From the NCBI RefSeq assembly GCF_018390595.1, contig NZ_JAHBAV010000038.1, positions 1 through 35,667 of the forward strand: DNA of 35,667 nt, given 5' to 3'. A program made the translations under genes and the position numbers. This DNA is from Dietzia massiliensis (lineage in GTDB: Bacteria > Actinomycetota > Actinomycetes > Mycobacteriales > Mycobacteriaceae). How positions within the stretch are numbered: the stretch's first letter is position 1; each line of letters starts with the position of its first letter. The notes beneath the pieces were generated by a model. The model had not been told where the DNA came from. It saw nothing but the letters and a program-made list of their open reading frames with translations, and ran no database searches. Of this stretch, positions 1 to 8,348 are shown in pieces.

Positions 1-1
1 C

Positions 2-334
2 GTGGGGGACGTGGGGGTCGACGACGACGAGGTGCTCGACGTCGCCGCCGGCGGGCCGTGCCAGATGCTCGGCGAGGTCGCCCAGGCCGAGGACGGATCC
101 GCGCTGTTCTGCACCGAGGACCCCCGCGGCGCCGGCCCGTTGTGGCTGCCCCGCGCCGGCTCCGTGCCCGACGCCGGCGAGGGCGGGGGCGGGCTCGCGG
201 AGGCCGCCGGCCAGCCACGCCCCGGCGGGCCGTGCGCACAGGAGGGCCTCGCCGTGACCGGCGCCGACGACACCGTCCTGACCTGCCGACTCACCGGCGG
301 CGCGGACGTGCCCGGCGGCCTCTACTGGCAGTAA
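2..334 (+). CDS. C-terminal part of an unrecognised protein with a duplicated Cys-pair motif (5' end outside window)
   Basis: The frame is open from the left edge and stops at 334, so this is most likely the 3' end of a longer gene; the GTG at base 2 need not be the start. I do not recognise the family. The visible part holds two similar units of about 35 residues, one from PCQMLGEV to GPLWLP and one from PCAQEGLAV to GGLYWQ. Each has a Pro-Cys, a small acidic 'DGS/DDT' turn, a 'LxC' cysteine and a closing Trp. A Gly/Pro-rich linker joins them. One disulfide per repeat in an exported protein would fit, but that is inference. The next gene starts 93 bases downstream on the same strand with its own ribosome binding site. 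Confidence 0.55.
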   Translation: MGDVGVDDDEVLDVAAGGPCQMLGEVAQAEDGSALFCTEDPRGAGPLWLPRAGSVPDAGEGGGGLAEAAGQPRPGGPCAQEGLAVTGADDTVLTCRLTGGADVPGGLYWQ

Positions 335-427
335 CAGCTCCGTCTCGCGCGGTCACATCGGTTGCAGGCGCCGGCCTTCACAGATTGACTGGGCAACATC
401 CGACCCCCTGCTCAACCGGAGGCCCCG

Positions 428-1096
428 ATGACCCAGACCCGGTTCGCCCATATCGAGGTCGACGACGGCGTGTACGCGCCGCAAGACGATTCCTGGCTGC
501 TCTGCGACGCACTCGAGGACTGCGACGTGGTCGCCGGTAAGCGCGTGCTCGACATCTGTACGGGCAGTGGCATCCTCGCCATCGAGGCCGCGCTCAAGGG
601 CGCCCGCGAGGTGGTCGCCTACGACATCTCCCCCGCCGCCGTCGCCTGCGCGTCCAGCAACGCGGAGCGGGCGGGCGTCGACGTCGACGTCCGCCTCGGC
701 ACGCTGGCCGACGCCCGCTACGCCGGGCCCTTCGACGTGGTGGTGTCCAACCCGCCGTACGTCCCCTCCGACGCCCCGCTCGAGGGCACCGGCCCTAACC
801 GCGCGTGGGACGCGGGCGCCAACGGGCGGGTCGTGCTCGACCAGCTCTGCGAGCTCGCCCCCGACCTGCTCGCACCCGGCGGGACCATGCTCATCGTGCA
901 CTCGGAGTTCTCCGACCCGCCGGAGACCGTCCGCAGGATGAAGGAGGTCGGGTTCACCGCGCGGCCGATCGCCACGCGCACCGTCGACTTCGGGCCCGTC
1001 ATGACCTCGTACGCCGAGCGCCTCGAGGCCGCCGGTCTGCTCGAGCCCGGACGGCGCGAGGAGGAATTGGTGGTGATCCGCGTTGACCGCAGCTGA
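428..1096 (+). CDS. HemK2/N6AMT1-like class I SAM-dependent methyltransferase
   Basis: A 222-residue protein with a complete class I methyltransferase core. The N-terminal 'VYAPQDDSWLL' resembles the 'VYxPxEDSxLL' entry of HemK2-type glutamine methylases. The SAM-binding glycine loop is DICTGSGILAIEA (about residues 46-58), followed by an acidic 'YDIS' strand end. The catalytic NPPY motif is in 'VSNPPYVPSD' (about residue 105). NPPY enzymes of this class methylate glutamine or adenine amino groups. The release-factor enzyme PrmC is longer and has an N-terminal helical domain that is absent here, so substrate is uncertain. GGAGG at 418-422 sits six bases before the ATG. The stop overlaps the TTG start of the CDGSH gene by 14 bases, so the two are probably co-translated. 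Confidence 0.85.
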   Translation: MTQTRFAHIEVDDGVYAPQDDSWLLCDALEDCDVVAGKRVLDICTGSGILAIEAALKGAREVVAYDISPAAVACASSNAERAGVDVDVRLGTLADARYAGPFDVVVSNPPYVPSDAPLEGTGPNRAWDAGANGRVVLDQLCELAPDLLAPGGTMLIVHSEFSDPPETVRRMKEVGFTARPIATRTVDFGPVMTSYAERLEAAGLLEPGRREEELVVIRVDRS

Positions 1097-1316
1097 GCGC
1101 GGCACGCGCGACGCCCGGCGCGTGCGGATCGTGCCGGGCGGTCCGATCCTCGTCGAGGGGCCGGTCGACATGACCACGCCCGACGGGCACCGGGTGTGCT
1201 CGGACCGCTTCATGGTGGCGGTGTGCGCGTGCCGGCGCAGCAAGAACTACCCGCTGTGCGACACCAGCCACCGCCGCAAGGTGCGCCCCACCGACACGGA
1301 CGACGCGCAAGGCTGA
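1083..1316 (+). CDS. Small CDGSH-type iron-sulfur protein
   Basis: A 77-residue protein ending in a CDGSH-like cluster motif: Cys-Ala-Cys-x2-Ser-x3-Pro-Leu-Cys-Asp-Thr-Ser-His. The three cysteines and the histidine are the 3Cys-1His ligands of a 2Fe-2S cluster in this family. The usual 'CDGSH' reads CDTSH here, a tolerated variation. Around the motif the protein has only a short beta-rich N-terminal part (VRIVPGGPILVEGPV), which is typical of the stand-alone bacterial proteins. The TTG start at 1083 lies inside the methyltransferase gene and gives the full N-terminal strand; starting at the ATG at 1171 would remove it. Role in the cell is unknown, probably redox or cluster transfer. Confidence 0.8.
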   Translation: MTAAERGTRDARRVRIVPGGPILVEGPVDMTTPDGHRVCSDRFMVAVCACRRSKNYPLCDTSHRRKVRPTDTDDAQG

Positions 1317-1361
1317 CCGCCGGTCACCCGCCAGCGCGCAGGGCCCGCCCGCCGGACCAGC

Positions 1362-1459
1362 AATCCGCTACTCCGAGTGGGGATCCGCTACTCCTGTGGG
1401 AGTAGCGGATCAGGAGCGGGAGTAGCGGATTCCGGGCTTGGCGGAGCGGAGTAGCGGAT
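1362..1459. repeat. Cluster of five 12-base repeats (two direct, three inverted)
   Basis: ATCCGCTACTCC occurs at 1363-1374 and 1383-1394. Its reverse complement GGAGTAGCGGAT occurs at 1399-1410, 1419-1430 and 1448-1459. Copies two and three form a perfect 13-bp hairpin with a TGTG loop (1382-1411). Copies one and four form an outer 13-bp pair (1362-1374 with 1419-1431), so the block can fold as nested stems. It lies between two convergent genes. It could serve as a two-way terminator, but there is no T tract and five copies exceed what a terminator needs. The rest of 1317-1520 shows no gene. Confidence 0.85.
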
Positions 1460-1520
1460 GTGGGGCGGTGGCTACGTCGGCCCCGCCGCCTCGCACGGTG
1501 GGGCGGGGGCGCGAGACGCG

Positions 1521-2537
1521 TCAGGGCAGGAGCGAGGACTCGCCGCGCTTCCACGCCGCGAGCATCTTCTCGGCCGCGAGGTCGTCGAGGTAGTCCAGCG
1601 CCCGCATCCCGAACACGATGTCGGCGGCCAGCTCGGGCTCCCGTCCGACCAGGTCGCCCACCACGTCGTGGCGCATGACCTGCTCGTGGACCGCGTCGGC
1701 CTCGACGTGCTCAGCGTAGAAGTGCACACACTCCTCGGGGGCGTCCATCCGGCGCAGACCCGCCACCAGCCGCGCGGATCCCGGCGACGAGGTGATCTCG
1801 ATCGCCGCGAAGTGTCCGATCGCGGCGCCGCGCAGCGACCGGTGCAGGCCGAACATCGACATGAGGTTCACCGTCGACAGCGTCTCGGCGCTCACCCGGT
1901 CGATGTAGCCGAGATACGACGGGTCCAGTCCGGCCGCGCTCATGAGGTCCGCCCACAGTTGTTGGTGAACGCGATCGCCGCGGCCACCGCCGAACTCGTC
2001 GAACTCGACGGCTACGAACGACGCCTTGGCCTGACCCTGCAGCCGCGGGATCGCGAACGCGTGCGGGTCACCCTCCTTGAGGTGGTACAGCGAGCGGTGG
2101 GCGAAGTACTCGCGGATCTGATCCCACGTGCCCTCGTCCTTGAAGTACCACGACGGGCCGGTGCCGGAAGTGGCCTCGACCGACATCGCGTCCATCTCGG
2201 CCACCGGGTCGTCGCCCGGCTCGACCGCGCCGCGCAGGTGCTCGAGGAACACCCGCTCGAGGTCTCGACGCATCCGCAGGAGCTCCGGGTCCCACTCGAG
2301 TTCGGCATCGACGCCATCGAAGCCCCGGTAGTGCAACTCGTACAACGTGTAGAGCGTCAGCTGCAGGTCGCGGCCCAGCGGCTCGACGTCGGCCGACACC
2401 GCCGGCAGGCCGCCCGTGCGCCCGGTCGACAGCGCCCCGATCACCGCGTCGGACAGCGGCCCACACGCGCGGGGCAGCGGCGGCGCGGTCGTGGTGGCGT
2501 CGTTCACGGGGGCGAGGTCGGCGGGTGCGGCGGTCAT
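1521..2537 (-). CDS. Iron-containing redox enzyme family protein (haem-oxygenase-like fold)
   Basis: A 338-residue, largely alpha-helical protein that I assign to the haem-oxygenase-like 'iron-containing redox enzyme' family (Haem_oxygenas_2 type). The supporting pattern is a series of helices with His and Glu residues spaced as in that fold. It has 'YELHYRGFDGVD' near residue 95, 'FVAVEFDEFGGGRGDRVHQQLW' in the middle, 'HFAAIEITSS' and 'CVHFYAEHVEADAVHEQVM' towards the C-terminus. The 'HFYAEHVEADAVH' segment is the clearest metal-ligand candidate. Members include diiron oxidases acting on amino acids or fatty acids as well as proteins of unknown substrate, so no reaction is claimed. The start lies 9 bases after the stop of the upstream membrane protein, so they form one transcription unit. 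Confidence 0.75.
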   Translation of the reverse strand: MTAAPADLAPVNDATTTAPPLPRACGPLSDAVIGALSTGRTGGLPAVSADVEPLGRDLQLTLYTLYELHYRGFDGVDAELEWDPELLRMRRDLERVFLEHLRGAVEPGDDPVAEMDAMSVEATSGTGPSWYFKDEGTWDQIREYFAHRSLYHLKEGDPHAFAIPRLQGQAKASFVAVEFDEFGGGRGDRVHQQLWADLMSAAGLDPSYLGYIDRVSAETLSTVNLMSMFGLHRSLRGAAIGHFAAIEITSSPGSARLVAGLRRMDAPEECVHFYAEHVEADAVHEQVMRHDVVGDLVGREPELAADIVFGMRALDYLDDLAAEKMLAAWKRGESSLLP

Positions 2538-2546
2538 GCCCCTTGT

Positions 2547-3917
2547 CTACCCTCTCGACCGGTCATCCTCCACCTGCCGAGAGGACTCGGAGTCGCCGTC
2601 CGCGATGACGCCCCCGCGGTCCGGGGCCCCGTCGTCGTCGACCTCTCCGCGGCTTTCGCCGCCGGCGGCCGTGTCGACACCCGGATGCTCCCCGTGCCCC
2701 TGTTCGCCGTGGCCCTGTTCGCCGCGGCTCCGCTCGCCGTAGCTCCGCTCGCCGTGATGCTGCGTGTCATGGCCGCGGGCGTCGTCGTTGTCGTCGTCGT
2801 TGTCGTCGTCGTTGTCGTCGTCCTCGTGCTCGCGCTCGATCCGCTGCTGCTCCTGCTGCTCGTCGGGGTCGCCCTCACGGCTCTGGTAGCTGTCGAACAT
2901 CTTGCGGCGCTCGTGCCACCGCAGGCTGTAGGTGGACTCGCGCACCGCGTCCTCGTCGTCGAAGTTCGATCCCAGGGCGCCGGCGAAGGCGCCCAGGCAG
3001 CTGGACAACCACGCCAGGTGGACGTAGTCGAGCAGGACCGCGGGTCGGTCGAGCTGCGTCCCCAGGTAGTCAGCGTCCATCACTGTGAGCGCCAGGACGA
3101 ACATCGCCGCCAGGAGGGCGACGAACATGATGCCCACGCCGACCCCCACGGTCAGCACCGTGGCCGCGTTGTCCATTCGGCGGTTGCCCGGGGTGAACTC
3201 GTCGTCCCGCCGGGTCCAGAGCCCGTTGCGCAGGATGAGCCACGCGACCAGCGTGAGAACCCCCATCACGCTGATCAGCAGCAATCTGAGCGCGTGCAGC
3301 TCCACCGCGAGAGAAGCGATGCTGCCGTAGAAGATGCCGAAGGCACCGGAGCCCGCCCCGGCGGCCACGACACCGGACAGCGTCGTCACCATCCGGGTGG
3401 GTCGGTTGTTGTGCACCATGCCCGCCAGCAGCCGCACCCGGCTGAGGACGCCCCGCTGTCGGGCGGGGGGCAGGTCGTCGGTGCCGGGCACGCCCAGTCC
3501 GTCTCGGTGGGTCCCCGAACGGACCAGCCCGAGCGCCAACTCGCGGACCTTCGACCGCACGCGGAAGACCCCCAGCACCGGCACACACACCAGGGCGGCC
3601 GCGGTCGAGCCGCTGACGTCGTACAACACCGGCACGCCGTCGGGGTGGGTCGCCAGGTCCGTCAGATAGAGCACAAAGTCCCACCCGTGCTGCTGCAGCA
3701 GGCGGGGGGCGTGCTCGGTGAGCCGGATCTCCCCCTCCGGTCCGAGCGGGAGGGTCTCCTGGTCGACCTCCACCCGCCAGCGTCCGCCCAGTTCGCGGCC
3801 CAGGTCCTCGGCGAGATCGTCGGCGATCGCCACCGCGATCCGGCGGGGCACCCCGGGGTCGGCCATGAGCCCTACGGTCGCGAACGCCCCGGAATCGGTC
3901 TGAGTCTGCTCGTCCAC
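2547..3917 (-). CDS. Membrane protein with repetitive acidic/His-Gly-Glu C-terminal tail
   Basis: A 456-residue protein whose family I cannot name. Residues 1 to about 185 form a soluble alpha/beta domain ('IAVAIADDLAEDLG', 'WDFVLYLTDL', 'VLYDVSGSTAAALVCVPVLG'). Four probable membrane segments follow: about 190-215, 220-240, 265-290 and 305-325. The last 100 residues are low complexity. They contain a Gln/Glu-rich stretch, an Asp block (DDDNDDDNDDDND) and GE-x-x-[YRH] pentapeptide repeats (GERSYGERSRGEQGHGEQ). The DNA of the tail is itself repetitive. It is divergent from the formate dehydrogenase operon and is the first gene of a two-gene unit with the haem-oxygenase-like protein. The His/Asp/Glu tail could bind metal ions or be a disordered cytosolic extension; this is inference. 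Confidence 0.7.
   Translation of the reverse strand: MDEQTQTDSGAFATVGLMADPGVPRRIAVAIADDLAEDLGRELGGRWRVEVDQETLPLGPEGEIRLTEHAPRLLQQHGWDFVLYLTDLATHPDGVPVLYDVSGSTAAALVCVPVLGVFRVRSKVRELALGLVRSGTHRDGLGVPGTDDLPPARQRGVLSRVRLLAGMVHNNRPTRMVTTLSGVVAAGAGSGAFGIFYGSIASLAVELHALRLLLISVMGVLTLVAWLILRNGLWTRRDDEFTPGNRRMDNAATVLTVGVGVGIMFVALLAAMFVLALTVMDADYLGTQLDRPAVLLDYVHLAWLSSCLGAFAGALGSNFDDEDAVRESTYSLRWHERRKMFDSYQSREGDPDEQQEQQRIEREHEDDDNDDDNDDDNDDARGHDTQHHGERSYGERSRGEQGHGEQGHGEHPGVDTAAGGESRGEVDDDGAPDRGGVIADGDSESSRQVEDDRSRG
2701..2823. repeat. Short tandem repeats within the membrane-protein gene
   Basis: Two repeat blocks lie side by side. From about 2701 to 2760 a 15-base unit (CTGTTCGCCGTGGCC and variants) encodes the GERSY/GERSR/GEQGH pentapeptides. 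From 2781 to 2823 a 12-base unit (GTCGTCGTTGTC) runs about three and a half times and encodes Asp-Asp-Asp-Asn repeats. Both units are multiples of three, so copy-number change would alter tail length without shifting the frame. Confidence 0.85.
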
Positions 3918-4002
3918 CCCACCATGATGCGGATCAGAGGCGTCCGCGTGACGGATCGGTCGCCCGCCCGCCCGCGACCGGGCGGGGCCGACGTCGATTC
4001 GG

Positions 4003-4031
4003 TTGCGGGGCCCGGGGGGCTCGCGTTACAT
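4003..4031 (+). promoter_or_regulatory. Putative sigma70-type promoter of the fdh operon
   Basis: TTGCGG at 4003-4008 and TTACAT at 4026-4031 are separated by exactly 17 bases. A start about seven bases downstream would place the 5' end of the mRNA at the hairpin at 4036-4053, giving a leader of little more than 20 bases before the ATG at 4061. The assignment is by eye. Confidence 0.4.
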
Positions 4032-4035
4032 GGGG

Positions 4036-4056
4036 CCCGTACGCGAGTACGGGAGG
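4036..4056 (+). promoter_or_regulatory. Leader hairpin with GCGA tetraloop overlapping the fdhA ribosome binding site
   Basis: CCCGTAC (4036-4042) pairs perfectly with GTACGGG (4047-4053) around a GCGA loop, which fits the stable GNRA tetraloop class. The Shine-Dalgarno GGGAGG at 4051-4056 shares its first three bases with the 3' arm. Folding would partly hide the ribosome binding site or stabilise the mRNA 5' end. Confidence 0.6.
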
Positions 4057-4060
4057 TGGC

Positions 4061-7000
4061 ATGTCGGAGTCGGAGTACCAGCAGTCCGGGCCGGATCGGC
4101 CGCGGGGGTCCAGGCCCGAGCTGGCGAGGTACGGCTCGCCGCTCAACTGGCCCGTGTTGCGCCAGCTGGCCGGGTCCGACCTGCTCGGCCGCGGTAGCGC
4201 GACCCGTTCGCGCCGCTCACTGGAGATCACCCCTCGTACTAAGACGGCCGACAAGGTGGTCAAGAGCGTCTGCCCGTTCTGCGCGGTCGGATGCGCCCAG
4301 GACGTCTATGTCTCCGACGGCAAGGTCGTCCAGATCGAGGGGGATGACGACAGTCCCATCTCGCGCGGCCGCCTGTGCCCCAAGGGGTCGGCGAGCAAGC
4401 AGCTCGTCACCAACCCCGAGCGCATCACCACGGTCCTCCACCGCAAGCCGTACGCCACCGAGTGGGAGGAACTGGACCTCGAGACGGCGATGGACATGGT
4501 CGCCGAGCGCGTCCTGGCCTCGCGGGAAGAGTTCTGGGAGGACACGGACGACAAGGGCGACACTGTCCGGCGCACCCGCGGCTTCGCCAGCCTCGGCGGG
4601 GCGACGCTGGACAATGAGGAGAACTACCTCATGAAGAAGCTCTACACGGCGCTCGGCGCCATCGAGGTGGAGAACCAGGCCAGAATTTGACACTCCTCCA
4701 CCGTTCCCGGTCTGGGAACCTCATTCGGGCGTGGTGGTGCCACGAACTACCAGCAGGATCTGGCCAACGCTGACTGCATCGTCATCCAGGGCTCCAACAT
4801 GGCAGAGGCCCACCCCGTGGGATTCCAGTGGGTCATGGAGGCCAAGCGGCGCGGCGCGACCATCATCCACGTGGACCCGCGGTTCACGCGTACCAGCGCC
4901 CTCGCGGACCTGCACGTGCCGATCCGGGCCGGCTCGGACATCGCGTTCCTCGGCGGGCTGATCAACCACGTCCTGACCACCGACTCCTACTTCCACGAGT
5001 ACGTGCGTGCCTACACCAACGCGTCGACGATCATCGGCGAGGAGTTCCTCGACACCGAGGATCTGGCGGGCCTGTTCTCCGGTTTCGACATCGAGGAGCG
5101 GACGTACGACTTCGAGTCGTGGCAGTACGAGGGTCGCGGCAACGACATGCCGCACGAGAGCGGCTCGGGTCAGGACGACTCGGACGACGAGCCCGCGGAG
5201 GTCCCCGGCGCCGCCGGAGCCCGCGCCTCGGCGACCACCACCGACCCGAACGTGGACGAGACCCTCCAGCACCCGCGGTGCGTCTTCCAGATCCTCAAGC
5301 GGCACTTCAGCCGCTACACCCCCGAGATGGTCGAACGGACCTGCGGCATCGCCACGGAGGACTTCCACCGCGTCGCCCGGGCGCTGACCGAGAACTCGGG
5401 GCGGGAACGCACGTCGGCGTTCTGCTACGCGGTCGGCTGGACCCAGCACACCGTGGGCGTGCAGTACATCCGCACGGCCGCGATCCTGCAGTTGCTGCTC
5501 GGCAACATCGGCCGGCCCGGCGGCGGCATCATGGCGCTGCGCGGGCACGCGAGCATCCAGGGCTCGACCGACATCCCCACCCTGTTCGACCTGCTGCCCG
5601 GCTACCTGCCCACTCCGGACGCGCACAGCCAGCCGGATCTGGACAGCTACATCGGCACCGACGACGAGGCGCAGGGCTTCTGGGGCAACATGCGCTCGTA
5701 CATGGTAAGCCTGCTCAAGGCGTGGTGGGGAGACGCGGCCACCGAGGACAACGACTTCGCCTACGGCTATCTGCCCAAGCTCACGGGCAAGGCAGACTCG
5801 ACCGCAACCGTGCAGCGTCAGGTCAACGAGGGCGGCGGCGGGTACTTCCTGGTGGGCGAGAACCCGGCGGTGGGTACCGCGAACGGGCGGATGCAGCGCG
5901 CCGGGTTGGCCAACCTCGACTGGCTGGTCGTCCGCGACCTGGTCATGATCGAGTCGGCCGACTTCTGGAAGAACGGGCCGGAGATCGAGACCGGCGAGAT
6001 GCGCACCGAGGACATCGGCACCGAGGTGTTCTTCTTCCCCGCCGCCAACCACGTGGAGAAGAAGGGCACGTTCACCAACACACAGCGGCTCCTGCAGTGG
6101 CGGCACCAGGCCGTCGAACCGCCGGGAGACGCGCGCAGCGAGCTGTGGTTCTACTACCACCTCGGGCGTCGTCTCAAGGAGAAGCTGGCCGACTCCACCG
6201 ATCCGCGTGACCGGCCGCTGCTGGACCTGACGTGGGACTACCCCATGGAACCCGGCACGGTGGACGAGCCGGACGCCGAGGCCGTGCTCGCCGAGATCAA
6301 CGGCCGCGGTCCCGACGGCGAGCCGCTGTCCGCGTTCACGCAGCTCAAGCCGGACGGCTCGACCGCGTGCGGCTGCTGGATCTACTGCGGCGTCTACGCC
6401 GACGGCGTGAACCAGGCCGCGCGGCGCACGTCGCGGCACGAGCAGGGCCCGGTCGCCCCGGAGTGGGGCTGGGCCTGGCCCGCCAACCGACGCATCCTCT
6501 ACAACCGTGCCTCGGCGGACCCGGAGGGCCGGCCGTGGAGTGAGCGCAAGGCACTGATCCACTGGGACCCGGATGCGAACGACGGCGCCGGCCGGTGGGT
6601 GGGTGACGACGTGCCCGACTTCGAGGCCGACAAGTCTCCCGACTACACCCCACCCGCGGGGGCGGTGGGTCCGGACGCCATCGGCGGCGCGCAGCCGTTC
6701 ATCATGCAGGACGACGGCATGGGCTGGCTCTACGCTCCCCGCGGGCTCGCCGACGGCCCGCTGCCCGCACACTACGAGCCGCCCGAGTCGCCCGTGGCCA
6801 ACCCCATCTATCCGGGCCGGGACGCCAACCCCGCCCGGTCGATCCGGCCGGGTCGATACAACGAGACGCAGCCGGGTCACGAGGATCCGGGGACGGACGT
6901 GTTCCCGTTCGTCTTCACCACCTACCGCCTGACCGAGCACCACACGGCGGGGGCCATGAGCCGGACGCTGGCGTACCTGTCCGAGCTGCAGCCGGAGTTC

Positions 7001-7378
7001 TTCTGCGAGATCTCCCCGGAGCTCGCGCGGGAGCGGGGACTGGTCAACGGCGGGTGGGCCACGATCGTGACCGCCCGTTCCGCGATCGAGGCCCGGGTGC
7101 TGGTGACCCGTCGGATGACGCCGCTGCAGGTCGACGGCCGGACCCTCCACCAGATCGGGCTGCCCTACCACTGGGGTGGCAACGGCGTGAGCATCGGCGA
7201 CCCGGCCAACGACCTGTTGCCGCAGCAACTCGACCCCAACGTGTCCATCCCCGCGACCAAGGCGACGAGCTGTGACATCGTCGCGGGACGCCGCCCGCGT
7301 GGCCCCGCGCTACTCGAGTTCGTCGAGGAGTACCGCCGCCGCGCCGGCGTCCCCACCGAACCGGGAACGGAGAGCTAA
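4061..7378 (+). CDS. fdhA: Formate dehydrogenase catalytic subunit, selenocysteine-containing (UGA at 4688-4690 read as Sec)
   Basis: Read through the in-frame TGA at 4688, this is one 1105-residue molybdopterin oxidoreductase with Sec210. The N-terminal 4Fe-4S site is CPFCAVGC plus 'RLCPKGSAS' (about residues 71-110). Sec lies in 'NQARI-U-HSSTV', followed by 'SFGRGGATNYQQD', which is the formate dehydrogenase active-site pattern with the conserved Sec-His. The molybdopterin-binding and C-terminal guanine-dinucleotide-binding domains follow (LPYHWGGNGVSIGDPAND near the end). A SECIS hairpin starts just after the UGA. Residues about 361-405 are an acidic/Ala-rich insertion. No hydrophobic Tat signal is seen, so the subunit probably stays in the cytoplasm. 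It heads an operon with fdhB and the NrfD subunit. It oxidises formate to CO2 and passes electrons to the Fe-S subunit. Automatic gene callers would split it at the UGA. Confidence 0.95.
4688..4719 (+). promoter_or_regulatory. Sec UGA codon with bacterial SECIS hairpin
   Basis: The UGA is at 4688-4690. GTTCCC (4703-4708) and GGGAAC (4714-4719) form a perfect 6-bp stem with a GGTCT loop (4709-4713). As I recall the E. coli fdhF element, the apical GGUCU and its 21-base distance from the first base of UGA are the same. The loop is the expected contact for SelB, which is encoded nearby. Confidence 0.9.
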
Positions 7379-7382
7379 AGCC

Positions 7383-8348
7383 ATGTCCGCCTTCCTGTCC
7401 GACCTCGGACGGTCCTTCTTCGGTGACATCGACCCGGCCGAGGACAACGGCTACTCGGATCCGCCGCCGCGCAAGGGGTTCTTCACCGACACCAGCGTGT
7501 GTATCGGGTGCAAGGCCTGCGAGGTGGCGTGCAAGGAGTGGAACCTCATCCCCGAGGACGGCATCGAGCTGTCCGGCATGAGTTACGACAACACCCAGGC
7601 CCTCGGGGCGTCGACGTGGCGGCACGTCGCGTTCATCGAGCAGGAGGTGCCCGCGCGCGTGGCGAGCGCGTCCGTCGCGCCGGCGCCGAGCGCGCCCGTC
7701 GACCTGGGCATGCCGGCGCCGACCCTGCCCGGTGACTCCCCCGACGCCGGGGAACCCACCGATTTCCGCTGGCTCATGGAGTCGGACGTGTGCAAGCACT
7801 GCACCCACGCGGCGTGCGTGGACGTGTGCCCGACCGGTGCGCTCATGCACACCGAGTTCGGCACGGTCGTGGTGCAGAGCGACATCTGCAACGGGTGCGG
7901 GTACTGCGTGAGCGCGTGCCCGTACGGCGTGATCGAGCGGCGCTCGGGTCCGGCGGGCGATCCGGCGGTGGGGATCGCGCAGAAGTGCACGCTCTGCTAT
8001 GACCGGCTCACCGAGGGGCAGACCCCGGCGTGCGCCAAGGCGTGCCCCACCGACTCGATCCAGTTCGGCGATCTCGACGAGCTCCGCGAGCGGGCGGCCG
8101 GTCGACTGGACCAGCTGGTCGAGGCCGGCGAGCCCAACGCCCAGCTGTACGGCCACGACTCCCGCAACGGCGTCGGCGGCACGGGCGCGTTCTTCCTCCT
8201 GCTCGACGACCCCGAGGTCTACGGTTTGCCGCCGGATCCGGTGGTGACGACGCGGCACGTGGGCGCGATGTGGCGCCAGGCCGCGCTCGCCGCGGTGACC
8301 CTGCTCGGCGGGGCCGTGGCGGCGTTCGCCGCGGGGGGACGGTCCTGA
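7383..8348 (+). CDS. fdhB: Formate dehydrogenase iron-sulfur subunit
   Basis: A 321-residue electron-transfer subunit with four 4Fe-4S cysteine groups. They are CIGCKACEVACKEW (about 40-53), CKHCTHAACVDVCP (about 138-151), CNGCGYCVSACPYG (about 170-183) and CTLCYDRLTEGQTPACAKACP (about 203-223). This is the FdnH/FdoH-type arrangement. A Pro/Ala-rich loop (about residues 93-125) separates the first two groups. The C-terminus has one hydrophobic segment (AALAAVTLLGGAVAAFAAG), so the protein is probably membrane-tethered. The ATG at 7383 is chosen because GGAGAG (7369-7374) precedes it and it lies just after the fdhA stop. Its stop overlaps the next ATG by one base (TGATG), indicating translational coupling. 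It relays electrons from FdhA to the NrfD subunit. Confidence 0.93.
   Translation: MSAFLSDLGRSFFGDIDPAEDNGYSDPPPRKGFFTDTSVCIGCKACEVACKEWNLIPEDGIELSGMSYDNTQALGASTWRHVAFIEQEVPARVASASVAPAPSAPVDLGMPAPTLPGDSPDAGEPTDFRWLMESDVCKHCTHAACVDVCPTGALMHTEFGTVVVQSDICNGCGYCVSACPYGVIERRSGPAGDPAVGIAQKCTLCYDRLTEGQTPACAKACPTDSIQFGDLDELRERAAGRLDQLVEAGEPNAQLYGHDSRNGVGGTGAFFLLLDDPEVYGLPPDPVVTTRHVGAMWRQAALAAVTLLGGAVAAFAAGGRS

Noticed and set aside
1362..1459. CRISPR array
   Set aside because: The units are 12 bases, in mixed orientation, with irregular short gaps, and no cas genes are present.
1458..4634. A 1058-residue open frame on the plus strand opposite the membrane-protein and haem-oxygenase-like genes
   Set aside because: It is low complexity (Arg/His/Val-rich), has no family motifs, and mirrors two good minus-strand genes. 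It reflects the lack of stops in high-GC DNA.
4688..4690. fdhA TGA as a nonsense mutation splitting the gene
   Set aside because: The context is the conserved Sec site, a SECIS follows at the right distance and the full Sec machinery is adjacent.
4721..7228. Long minus-strand frame opposite fdhA
   Set aside because: It is antisense to a strongly conserved enzyme and has no recognisable domain.
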